Below are positions 38,690-47,400 of a DNA stretch of 64,000 nt, piece after piece. The notes under the pieces are model-generated. The model did not search any database. It was not told where the DNA came from and was given only the letters and a program-made list of their open reading frames with translations. This DNA is from an uncultured Verrucomicrobiota bacterium (GTDB taxonomy: Bacteria; Verrucomicrobiota; Verrucomicrobiia; Verrucomicrobiales; Verrucomicrobiaceae). The DNA lies in contig CAILZI010000126.1 in NCBI GenBank assembly GCA_903838675.1, positions 143,082 through 207,081 on the forward strand, in the 5' to 3' direction. The position numbers were made by a program, and so were the translations under genes. Every line of letters begins with the position of its first letter. Position 1 is the stretch's first letter.

Positions 38690-39223
38690 ATGCCCGACTT
38701 GAACAACCAGCATCACGATCAGTTCCTCCGCCTCCTTGCGGAGCATGAGCCGGCGCTGCGCACCTTTGTGCGGTCGCTGCTGCCTTCACTGGCGGATGCA
38801 TCGGATGTCATGCAGGAGGTGGCGGTGGTACTGTGGCAGAAGTTCGCGGAGTTCGACGGCACGCGTGATTTTCGCAAGTGGGCTTTCGGCGTGGCACGCT
38901 TTCAAGTGCTGACGTTTCTACGGGAGCGGGCGCGCGACAGGCATGTGTTCAATGACGAACTGGTCGGCAAGCTAGCTGATGAAGTGGCGGCGGCGGAACA
39001 GAGGCACGGGTCACAGCGCGAAGCTTTGGAACAATGCCTGAAAAAGCTGCCCGAGGCGCAGCGGGAAATCGTCCTGGCGGCTTACACAAAAGGCGCCCGC
39101 ATGGATGATCTCGCAACCCGGCGCGGGCAGACCCCCATGTCACTTTACAAATGGCTGCACCGCATCCGGCAGGCTCTGCTGGAGTGCGTGCGCCGCACAC
39201 TCGCTCAGGAGGAAATCGCATGA
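38690..39223 (+). CDS. ECF sigma factor, Rhodopirellula/Verrucomicrobium type
   Basis: 177 residues. Region 2 (about 8-75) has 'FLRLLAEHEPALRTFVRSLL', 'DASDVMQEVAVVLWQKF' and 'RDFRKWAFGVARFQVLTFLR'. Region 4 (about 118-170) has LPEAQREIVLAAYTKGARMD and the unusual 'TPMSLYKWLHRIRQALLECV' recognition helix. This fits the TIGR02989 family, known in PVC bacteria for regulating clusters with exported DUF1501/DUF1553 and FecR-like proteins. The stop overlaps the start of the anti-sigma-like gene (ATGA). It heads a run of seven codirectional genes. Confidence 0.93.
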   Translation: MPDLNNQHHDQFLRLLAEHEPALRTFVRSLLPSLADASDVMQEVAVVLWQKFAEFDGTRDFRKWAFGVARFQVLTFLRERARDRHVFNDELVGKLADEVAAAEQRHGSQREALEQCLKKLPEAQREIVLAAYTKGARMDDLATRRGQTPMSLYKWLHRIRQALLECVRRTLAQEEIA

Positions 39224-39672
39224 ACCCAGAATGGCATGACATCATTCAGCGTCACATCGCTGGCACCACCACCGCAAAGGAAGCCATCGGCCTTGAAGCG
39301 GCGCTCACTGCCGACGCGGAGCTGCGCGTCTTGTATCTCGACTACATGAATCTCGATGTGGCGCTCGAGGCCATGGCAGCCTCGCTGACGAATGACGTGT
39401 GCGAAATCGTCAGGCACGCACCTACGCAGGTGCCTGTCCGGCTGCGGTCATATCATTGGGGCCGGATCACGATTGCAGCGGCTTGTGTGGCATTGCTGCT
39501 GGCGCTGCTGCCCAAATCCCCCACCTCACCGCCTTCGCGCCCGGATGTTGCAGTCACCATTTCGTCCGCACAGCAGGCCATCGCACAGCTCTCGGTGGAC
39601 TCGCCTTCAGCGCTGCCGGCGTGGATATCGCCCACGGCTTCAATGCTCGATGAGCCTCAACTTCCTCAATGA
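39220..39672 (+). CDS. Single-pass anti-sigma-like protein
   Basis: 150 residues from ATG 39220, overlapping the sigma gene by 4 bp. A cytosolic N-domain of about 85 residues (WHDIIQRHIAGTTTAKEAIG, then LEAALTADAELRVLYLDYM) resembles the sigma-binding domain that precedes FecR in Verrucomicrobia. One membrane helix follows (ITIAAACVALLLALLP, about 87-103), then a short periplasmic tail of about 45 residues. The FecR and LamG domains usual in this family are absent, so it is a minimal version. Role inferred: membrane tethering and release of the upstream sigma factor. Confidence 0.75.
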   Translation: MNPEWHDIIQRHIAGTTTAKEAIGLEAALTADAELRVLYLDYMNLDVALEAMAASLTNDVCEIVRHAPTQVPVRLRSYHWGRITIAAACVALLLALLPKSPTSPPSRPDVAVTISSAQQAIAQLSVDSPSALPAWISPTASMLDEPQLPQ

Positions 39673-39706
39673 CCCCATGCACTCTAACCGCCCCCCCCAA
39701 CACACC

Positions 39707-40333
39707 ATGAGACTCCTCCTTGTCTTAGCTGCCATTACTTCGTTGTGCCCGCTGTTCGCCAAGGACGAATCCAAGAAAGTCCCCGACCCTTTTGCCGGAG
39801 CCTTCTTCCCTCCTGAGCTAGTGCTCATGGCGCGCGATCGCATCGCCCTTACTCAGGAGCAGCAGCAGGCTCTGCGCACCCAGGTGGAAAAAGCGCAGCC
39901 GCGTTCCGATGAACTGCGGGCCCAGTTGGAAAAAGAAACTGCCGCTCTGTCCGCCCTGGTGAAACAGGAGCGTCTGGAAGGAGCGACTGTCATCACGCAG
40001 CTCGACAAGGTGCTCGACGCCGAACGCGAGTTGAAGCATCTCCACGTGGGCCTGGGCGTGGCGATCAAGAATCTCCTGACGCCGGACCAGCAGGCCACAC
40101 TGCGCGAGATCGCGAAGACTGGTTTTGCTCAGCTTGGAGAAGACACCCGCAAGCGGCTCTCGGAAAAGGTCGAGCGCGTCAAAGCGGGGGCGACCAAGAT
40201 GGCCGAGGGAGGAACCGATCCGTCCGCAATCCTCAAGGCCATGGATGAGAAGTTTAAGCCTCTCATGGAATCAGGCAAAGTCATCGAAGCCGAGGCTGAG
40301 CTGGATCGCGTGCTCGAACAGCTCACGAAGTGA
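39707..40333 (+). CDS. Exported Spy-like helical protein with one 62-residue repeat module
   Basis: 208 residues from ATG 39707 (MRLLLVLAAITSLCPLFAKD), a signal peptide. The middle (about 45-140) is a long charged helical hairpin (RIALTQEQQQALRTQVEKAQ; LLTPDQQATLREIAKTG) like the Spy/CpxP LTxxQ fold. The C-terminal part (nt 40142-40330) carries one copy of the module seen in the next two genes: KVERVKAGATKMAEGGTDPS, AILKAMDEKFKPLMESGK, then EAEAELDRVLEQL. Spy proteins are periplasmic chaperones; the added module is new to me. CACACC precedes the ATG. The gene is 34 bp after the anti-sigma-like gene. Confidence 0.75.
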   Translation: MRLLLVLAAITSLCPLFAKDESKKVPDPFAGAFFPPELVLMARDRIALTQEQQQALRTQVEKAQPRSDELRAQLEKETAALSALVKQERLEGATVITQLDKVLDAERELKHLHVGLGVAIKNLLTPDQQATLREIAKTGFAQLGEDTRKRLSEKVERVKAGATKMAEGGTDPSAILKAMDEKFKPLMESGKVIEAEAELDRVLEQLTK

Positions 40334-40389
40334 GAGTGCCGCGGCACTCACGCCCGCCGCCTGAACCACCTTTTTCTTCACACCACGCG

Positions 40390-41529
40390 ATGAAAACAAA
40401 AACGAAACTCATCACCGCCATTGCCATTGCGGGCGTGCTCGTGGCCTTCATCGCGCATAAGAGCTCCGCGATGCGGCAGCGGCTCACGGCCAAGGTGGAG
40501 CGCGTGAAAGAGAGCGTTCAAACCATGGCGGCCAGCGGGCGCAATCCCTCGGCCATCGTGCAGACGATGCAGGAAAAGATCAAGCCGCTGTTTGATGCGG
40601 GCAAAGCCGTGGAAGCAGAGGCGGTGCTGGATCGTCTGCTCGAAGAGCTCGGTCATGGAAAGCCGATGGCCACCGGTTCGCGGGCCGCCGATGAATACCG
40701 GGCCTTCCACAATCCTGAGCGCGTCGCTGTCCGTGGCTATGAAGGGGAGGTCGTCGATCCGTTCATCTCACGCGACGGAATTTATCTGTTCTTCAACACC
40801 ACCCACTTCGAGCCAGGCAAGACCGCACTGCATTACGCAGACCGGCTGGATGACCTAACGTTCGTATACAAGGGCAGGATCGGTGGAGTGAACATCGACG
40901 GCGTACTAACGGCTGTTTGCAGCATGGACCGCAAGGGCTGCTTCTATTTCATCTCGCCGCGCACTCACGAGGGAACGCTGGCCACGATTCACCGCGGCAA
41001 GTTCAAGGATGGAATCGTGACCGATATTCGCCCGATTCAGGGGTTGAACCGTCCGGGGCAGATCAGCTTCGACGTGGAAATCAGCGCGGATGGCAGCACT
41101 CTCTATTTTGTGGATGCCACCATGAGCGGGAGCAAGGCCCCCGGCGCAGGTCCGAAATCATCCCATCTCGCAATCGCGACTCGCGACGGCGACGGGTTCA
41201 AACGACTTGAGCAGAGCGAGGCAATGCTGGCCAAAGTCAACACGGCGGACAATCTCGAATACGGAGCCTGCACATCGGCGGACGGCCTGGAACTTTTCTT
41301 TGACCGGTTCACGGTCAGCTCAAAATCATTTGCCATCTGGCGGGCCGTGCGTGCCAGCGCCGAAGCACCGTTCGGGACTCCACAACGCGTGGCGGCACTT
41401 GAGGGTTTCGTGGAAGCCCAGACCCTCTCGCCGGATGGCCGGTCGCTCTACTACCAGAAGCGCGAGGGAGATCGCTTCGTCTTTTACCGGGTCACCCGCG
41501 CAGCCGCAAACGTGCCCATTCACAAGTGA
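40390..41529 (+). CDS. Exported beta-propeller (PD40/TolB-like) protein with one repeat module
   Basis: 379 residues from ATG 40390. MKTKTKLITAIAIAGVLVAF is a signal peptide or signal anchor. Residues about 27-90 form one helical repeat module (KVERVKESVQTMAASGRNPS, then KPLFDAGKAVEAEAVLDRLL). The remainder is a propeller with PD40-type blades (FISRDGIYLFFNTTHF; ISADGSTLYFVDATMSG; CTSADGLELFFDRF; LSPDGRSLYYQKREGDRF). It probably binds a protein or glycan in the periplasm. The gene is 56 bp after the Spy-like gene. Confidence 0.8.
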   Translation: MKTKTKLITAIAIAGVLVAFIAHKSSAMRQRLTAKVERVKESVQTMAASGRNPSAIVQTMQEKIKPLFDAGKAVEAEAVLDRLLEELGHGKPMATGSRAADEYRAFHNPERVAVRGYEGEVVDPFISRDGIYLFFNTTHFEPGKTALHYADRLDDLTFVYKGRIGGVNIDGVLTAVCSMDRKGCFYFISPRTHEGTLATIHRGKFKDGIVTDIRPIQGLNRPGQISFDVEISADGSTLYFVDATMSGSKAPGAGPKSSHLAIATRDGDGFKRLEQSEAMLAKVNTADNLEYGACTSADGLELFFDRFTVSSKSFAIWRAVRASAEAPFGTPQRVAALEGFVEAQTLSPDGRSLYYQKREGDRFVFYRVTRAAANVPIHK

Positions 41530-41599
41530 ACCGCAGCGAATCCTGGAAACCACGCATGCCACTCTCATTACGCCACGAAAACCAAATCAAACACTCACC

Positions 41600-42871
41600 A
41601 TGAAAAGTACAACTCACCTCATTCTCACCTGCCTTCTCAGCTCCATTCTCATCAGTCATGTGAACGCCCAATTACCAGCTGACTATGACCAAGCTGTTCA
41701 TCAGCGCATCGCGGCCAAGGTCGAACGCATCAAAGCGGGAGTCCACAAAATGATCGAGAGCGGGACCGATCCATCGGCCATCGCCAAGACGATGAGCGGG
41801 AAAGTCGCCCCTCTGCTCGACTCGGGCAAGTTCACCGAAGCGGAGCCGGTGCTGGACAGCGTGCTCAAGTCCATGGGTCTGGAACCGGAGACGAAAAACA
41901 CCTCCATACCGGCTGACTCTCCCGAAGCGATGCGTCAGCGCATCATGGCGAAGATGGAGCGCGTCAAAGAAGGCGCGCAAAAAATGGCCGATGGAGGCAA
42001 CGACCCATCAGACATCCTCAGGACAATGGAGCAGAAGTTCAAGCCGCTCATTGACACTGGCAAGGCCATCGAAGCAGAAGCGGTGCTGGATGGTGCGCTC
42101 AAGGCCCTGGGCCTGGAGCCGGATGCCGGGTCACCAGCCGCACCCAAATCCACGGCGGGTGCACCATCAGGCCAGCTCGATGAAGCAACGCGCAAACGGC
42201 TCACCGAAAAGGTCGAGCGCGTCAAGGCAGGTGCGCATAAATGGGCGGAAGGCGGGCGCGATCCGTCGGTCATTGGCCACGCCATGGAAGCAAAGTTCAA
42301 GCCCCTCATGGAAGCAGGCAAGATCGTCGAAGCGGAGGCGGAGCTGGATCTCGTCCTCGAACAACTCTCGAAAGGCCCGCAGGGCACCGCATCGCCTGCG
42401 TCTTCCACTGAAACGGTGCATCAGCGGGTGGCGGCTAAAATTGAGCTCATCAAGACAGGCGCGCGGAAATTGGCGGAAGGCGGCACTGATCCATCGGCCA
42501 TCCTCACGACCATGCAGGAGAAGGTCGGCCCCCTGCTCGACGCGGGCAGGCTCCTCGAAGCGGAGCCCGAACTGGACCGAGTGCTGGCACAACTCAAGCC
42601 GGACGGAAAAAGCACTGACTCACCACCAGCCCCAGCAAAAACCAGCGAAAAACCACCCGCCCCTGCAGACACAGTGCATCTGCGCATCGTGACGAAAATC
42701 GAACGCCTCAAGGCCAGTGCGAAAAAAGCGGCGGCAGATGGCGCGGCCCCATCCGCCATCCTCAAGACCACGCAGGAAAAGCTCGGGCCCCTGATCGAAG
42801 CGGGCAAGTTTGCCGAGGCGGAGGCGGAGCTGGACCGCGTGCTCTCCCAGCTCAATCCGGACTCCAAGTAA
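41600..42871 (+). CDS. Exported protein of five helical repeat modules
   Basis: 423 residues from ATG 41600. The leader MKSTTHLILTCLLSSILISH has a cleavage site before Gln near VNAQ. The mature protein is almost entirely five modules starting at nt 41693, 41927, 42185, 42413 and 42671, joined by Pro/Ala/Ser-rich linkers. Each has three predicted helices: 'VHQRIAAKVERIKAGVHKM', 'DPSAILxTMxEKxxPLxxAGK' and 'EAEAELDRVLxQL'. No enzyme motif is present, so it looks like a periplasmic scaffold or spacer. The module resembles TPR-like pairs in its last helix but not in length. Neighbours carry single copies of the same module. Confidence 0.8.
   Translation: MKSTTHLILTCLLSSILISHVNAQLPADYDQAVHQRIAAKVERIKAGVHKMIESGTDPSAIAKTMSGKVAPLLDSGKFTEAEPVLDSVLKSMGLEPETKNTSIPADSPEAMRQRIMAKMERVKEGAQKMADGGNDPSDILRTMEQKFKPLIDTGKAIEAEAVLDGALKALGLEPDAGSPAAPKSTAGAPSGQLDEATRKRLTEKVERVKAGAHKWAEGGRDPSVIGHAMEAKFKPLMEAGKIVEAEAELDLVLEQLSKGPQGTASPASSTETVHQRVAAKIELIKTGARKLAEGGTDPSAILTTMQEKVGPLLDAGRLLEAEPELDRVLAQLKPDGKSTDSPPAPAKTSEKPPAPADTVHLRIVTKIERLKASAKKAAADGAAPSAILKTTQEKLGPLIEAGKFAEAEAELDRVLSQLNPDSK
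41693..42862 (+). repeat. Five copies of a ~62-residue helical module
   Basis: Module starts at 41693, 41927, 42185, 42413 and 42671; spacing 234, 258, 228 and 258 bp, differing only by linker length. Single further copies lie at 40142-40330 and 40468-40659. Best-conserved positions: KxERxKxG, an Asp/Asn-Pro-Ser pair, and EAExxLDxxL. Confidence 0.85.
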
Positions 42872-42929
42872 GCCGTTGCCGCACCTGCCTGCAGTGTGCC
42901 CTGACACCGCCTTGAAACCACATCACACC

Positions 42930-44363
42930 ATGAACACACAAAACATCCTGACCCGACGTGACCTGCTCTGCCGCGGTGGCATGGGAATGGGTGCGCTGGC
43001 CCTGGGAAGCCTCATGAGCGATTCGTTCGGAAACGAAGCGCACCTGACCGGCAGCCTCGACTCCCCGCTGCTGCCGAAGCAACCGCATTTTCCCGCCAAG
43101 GCCAGGCGCGTGATCCACCTGTTCCTCAACGGGGGTCCATCCCACGTCGATACGTTTGATCCGAAACCGGCTCTCGACAAATACCACGGCCAGAAGCTTC
43201 CCGACAGCATGCATTTGGTCACCGAACGCCGCACCGGCACGGTGATGCGGTCGCCCTTCAAGTTTCAGCGCTACGGAAAGAGCGGGATCGAGGTCAGCGA
43301 GATTTTTTCCCACGTCGGCGAGTGCATCGACGACATCGCGGTGATCCGTTCCATGCAGACAGACGTGCCCAACCATCTGCCGTCGTGTCTGATGATGAAC
43401 TGCGGGGACGCGCGCCTGATCCGGCCCAGCCTCGGATCCTGGGTGACGTATGGTCTGGGCAGCGAAAATCAAAACCTCCCCGGCTTTGTCGCCATCCGTC
43501 CCGGCGGCTATCCGAACAACGGCGGCGCGCAGAACTTTCGGGCCGGGTTTCTGCCTGGCGCTTATCAGGGAACTTTTATTGACTCCAAGTCCACGGACAT
43601 CGAAAAACTGATCGAGAACACCACCAACCCGCGTGTTTCCAACACCGTCCAGCGCCAGCAGCTCGACCTACTGCGCGAGCTCAATGAAGGCCACCGCCGC
43701 GAGCGCGACAAGAACGCGCACATCGACGCCCGTATCCAGTCCTTTGAGCTGGCCGCGCACATGCAGATGGAGGCCACGGAGGCCTTCGACATCAGCAAGG
43801 AACCCGAGTCGATTCGCCGCATGTATGGCGACAGCCCCGAGGCCCGGACGATCTTGATCGCACGCCGGCTGGTCGAGCGGGGAGTGCGCTTCGTGCAGGC
43901 CTGGGTCGGCAATGACTGGGACCACCACCAGAACCTGGAGGAGGGCCACCGCGGTCTGGCCAAAAAGTGCGATCAGGCGATCGGCGCGCTGCTGAAGGAT
44001 CTCAAGCAGCGCAACATGCTGGAAGACACCCTGGTCATCTGGGGCGGGGAGTTTGGCCGCACGCCGACGGTGGAAGTGCCGATGGGCCTCCCCAACAACA
44101 CGCGCGGCAACGGCCGCGACCACAACAATCACGGCTTCACCACCTGGCTGGCAGGCGGCGGTGTGAAGGGCGGCTATGTGCATGGCGCCACCGATGAGTT
44201 TGGTTTCAAAGCCGTTGAGCAGAAGGTCCACGTTCACGACCTGCACGCCACCATTCTGCAGTTGCTCGGCTTTGATCACACCCGGCTGACCTACCGCCAT
44301 GGCAGCCGGGATTTCCGCCTCACCGATGTTTACGGCGACGTGGTGAAGGAAGTGATCGCCTGA
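42930..44363 (+). CDS. DUF1501 protein, Tat-exported
   Basis: 477 residues from ATG 42930. The leader LTRRDLLCRGGMGMGALALG is a Tat signal with twin Arg. The DUF1501 body is seen in VIHLFLNGGPSHVDTFDPKP, YGKSGIEVSEIFSHVGECID, WDHHQNLEEGHRGLAKKCDQ, VIWGGEFGRTPTVEVP and GRDHNNHGFTTWLAGGGVKG. The fold belongs to the alkaline phosphatase/sulfatase superfamily, with Asp/His metal ligands visible, but no activity has been established. In PVC bacteria it is usually encoded next to a PSC1/DUF1549/DUF1553 protein, as here, where that gene starts 52 bp downstream. CACACC precedes the start codon. Confidence 0.92.
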   Translation: MNTQNILTRRDLLCRGGMGMGALALGSLMSDSFGNEAHLTGSLDSPLLPKQPHFPAKARRVIHLFLNGGPSHVDTFDPKPALDKYHGQKLPDSMHLVTERRTGTVMRSPFKFQRYGKSGIEVSEIFSHVGECIDDIAVIRSMQTDVPNHLPSCLMMNCGDARLIRPSLGSWVTYGLGSENQNLPGFVAIRPGGYPNNGGAQNFRAGFLPGAYQGTFIDSKSTDIEKLIENTTNPRVSNTVQRQQLDLLRELNEGHRRERDKNAHIDARIQSFELAAHMQMEATEAFDISKEPESIRRMYGDSPEARTILIARRLVERGVRFVQAWVGNDWDHHQNLEEGHRGLAKKCDQAIGALLKDLKQRNMLEDTLVIWGGEFGRTPTVEVPMGLPNNTRGNGRDHNNHGFTTWLAGGGVKGGYVHGATDEFGFKAVEQKVHVHDLHATILQLLGFDHTRLTYRHGSRDFRLTDVYGDVVKEVIA

Positions 44364-44415
44364 CGCTGACGGCGACGAACAGCCCATGAGACAGCCACCA
44401 TTGAAGAGGAATATT

Positions 44416-47400
44416 ATGCAAAGATCTCACTTGAAAAAAGCATGCTGGCTGTGGCTGGCACTATGGCTCGTCGTGCTCACCATAGCGAGCAACACAACTG
44501 CGCAGGAGCTCTCCCGCGAACGCGATTTGGTCTATGGGCGCAAGTTCGGCATGGCCCTGACGATGGATGTCTGGAAGCCGGCGAAGCCGAACGGCATCGG
44601 CGTGATCTTCCTGGTCAGCGGCGGTTTTAAATCCGGCATGGAATTGGTCAGTAATGAACGTTTCGGGTCCGTCGTGCTGAAGCCGTTTTTGGATCGCGGG
44701 CAGACTGTTTTCGCGGTGAGCCATAGCGCTCTGCCCAAGTTCAGCGTGATCGAAATCGTGCCGGACATTCATCGCGCGGTGCGCTTTATTCGGACTCATG
44801 CCACGGACTACGGCGTGGCCCCCGATCGCCTCGGCATCATGGGAACAAGCTCCGGCGGCTTGCTGGCACTGACCATCGCCACTGGCGGCAAGCCCGGCGA
44901 TCCGGCATCAAAGGACCCGGTGGATCGGGCTTCCAGTCGCGTGCAGGCGGCGGCGTGTTTTTGTCCAGGGTCTGATCTGGTCAACTACGGTGGGGGGCGC
45001 AGCGTTGTGGAGCGCGACCCGATCAAATCCGCCGCGATGTTCGGCGTGCAGGACAAGTCGGCGGTTGAGCAGATCACAATGCTGCGGGAGATGTCTCCCG
45101 TGACGTCCGTCAACAAGGACACTCCGCCCATACTCATCATTCACGGCGATGCTGATGAGGCGGTGCCATACGAGCAGTCCGAGCGGTTCGTCGCAAAATT
45201 GGCAGAGAATAATGTTCCGCATCAATTGATCACTCGGAAGAACGCGGGACACAAATGGCCCGATATGAACAAGGATGATGTGCTGCGGGCGGACTGGTTC
45301 GACAAACATCTCCAACCAGCAGTTGCGAAAAACACAGCGGTTGCCGCCGCAGCTCCGCCGCTCACCGCCGCGCCACCTGCTGTGAGCGAAGCCAAAGGCG
45401 TCGAATTCTTTGAAAGTCAGATTCGCCCGCTGCTGGCGGACAAGTGTTACCAGTGCCACAGCCGGGAAAGCAAGAAGGCGAAGGGCGGGCTGCTGCTCGA
45501 CAGCCAGGAGGGCCTGCTAAAAGGAGGCGAATCCGGCGACCTCTTTGTGACCGGCGATCTCGATCACAGTCTGCTGATCAAAGCCGTGCGCTATCAAGAC
45601 AAAGACCTGCGCATGCCGCCGGATGACAAGCAACTGACCAAGGCCCAGGTCGCCGCTCTCGAAGCCTGGGTGAAGATGGGTGCGCCGCTGCCACGAGGGA
45701 ACGTGAAGGAAGACAAGATCAAGGCCGCTGCAAGCAAGCACTGGGCCTTTCAACCGGTCACTCAACCCGCCGTCCCAACGGTCAAAAAACAAGGCTGGGT
45801 GCAGTCACCAGTGGACGCCTTCATCCTCGCCAAACTGGAAGCCGCAGGCATGGAGCCGACGGCGGCGGCGGACAAACGAACGCTGATCCGGCGCGCGACG
45901 TATGACCTCATCGGTCTGCCGCCGACTCCGGAGGAAGTCGCGGCCTTCGTGGCGGACCCTTCCTCAAACGCATTCGCCACCGTCGTGGATCGCCTGCTCG
46001 AATCCAAACACTACGGCGAACGCTGGGGCCGCCACTGGCTGGATGTGGCACGCTACGCCAGCAACGACAGCCCCTATGCCTTCACCTATCGCGACTATGT
46101 GATTCGCGCCTTCAATGACGACCTGCCTTATGATCAGTTTCTGGTGCAACAAATGGCCGCAGATCAGCTGGCTCCTGGCGGAGACAAACAAGCGCTGGCC
46201 GGTCTGGGGTTCCTGACCGTTGGCCGCCAGTTTGAGAACAACTTCAACGACACGCTCGATGACCGGATCGACGTCGTCACCCGCGGCACGATGGCGCTGT
46301 CGGTGAGCTGCGCGCGCTGCCACGATCACAAATATGATCCGATCCCGACACGCGATTACTACAGCCTGCACGGTGTCTTCGCCAGTTCCGCGACGCCAGA
46401 CGAATTGCCTATAATCGGCACCGACCCGGATCCGAAAGCCTACGAGGATTATTTGGCGAAGCGCAAGCCGCTGCAGGCGAAGTGGGATGACTTCATCCGC
46501 AAGCAGGAGACGGACGTGCTCACACAGCACCACCAGCAGACGGCGCTGTGCTTGCTCCTGAGCCGGGATGAGGCCAAACGAGCAGAACTCAACGGCGAAG
46601 ATTTCGGTTTGAGTGATCGGAAGATCCTGCGCACCGGTTCCTCCCGCTGGGTGAATGCGCTGGAACAGATGGACCCCAAAGCCGATCCGATCTTTTCCCC
46701 CTGGTTCGCGTTTGCAGCGTTGCCAACGGCGGAATTCGCTGAGCGCGCGAAGGTATTGTCGGCCAGGCTCGCCCTCAGTTCTCTCACCCGTCCGCTGAAC
46801 TCGCTGGTGATCCATGCTCTTGCAGGCGTGCCACCGACCTCTTTGAGGGATGTCGCGGAGCGTTACGGCAAGCTGCTCAATGAAGTGGAAAAACGCTGGG
46901 AGGAGCGGCAGCGATGCGCTGCCAAAGACCAATCACCACACCTGGCCGACGAAGAAGCGCTGCATCAGGTGTTTCACGGCAAGGACAGCCCCGGCAGCCT
47001 GCCTCCTGAAGTGATCCGGACCTTGTATAACGTCCCGGCGATGATGCAGATCGGCCCGCTCCGCGCTCAGTTGACCCGCCTAGATGCCACTCATCCCGGC
47101 GCACCGCAGCGTGCCATGGCGCTGGTGGACAGTCCGCAGCCCAAGAACAGCCAGGTCTTCATCCGTGGGAACCCGAATCGTCTGGGTGAGGAGGTCCCGC
47201 GCCAGTTTCTTGAAATCCTCTCCGGGGACAAACGGCAGCCCTTCACCCACGGCAGCGGCCGGCTTGAGCTGGCCAGAGCCATCGCCAGCCGCGACAATCC
47301 TCTAACCGCCCGCGTCATGGTGAACCGCGTTTGGCTCCATCATTTCGGTGCCGGGCTCGTGACGACTCCCGACGATTTTGGATTGCGCTCCGATCCGCCG

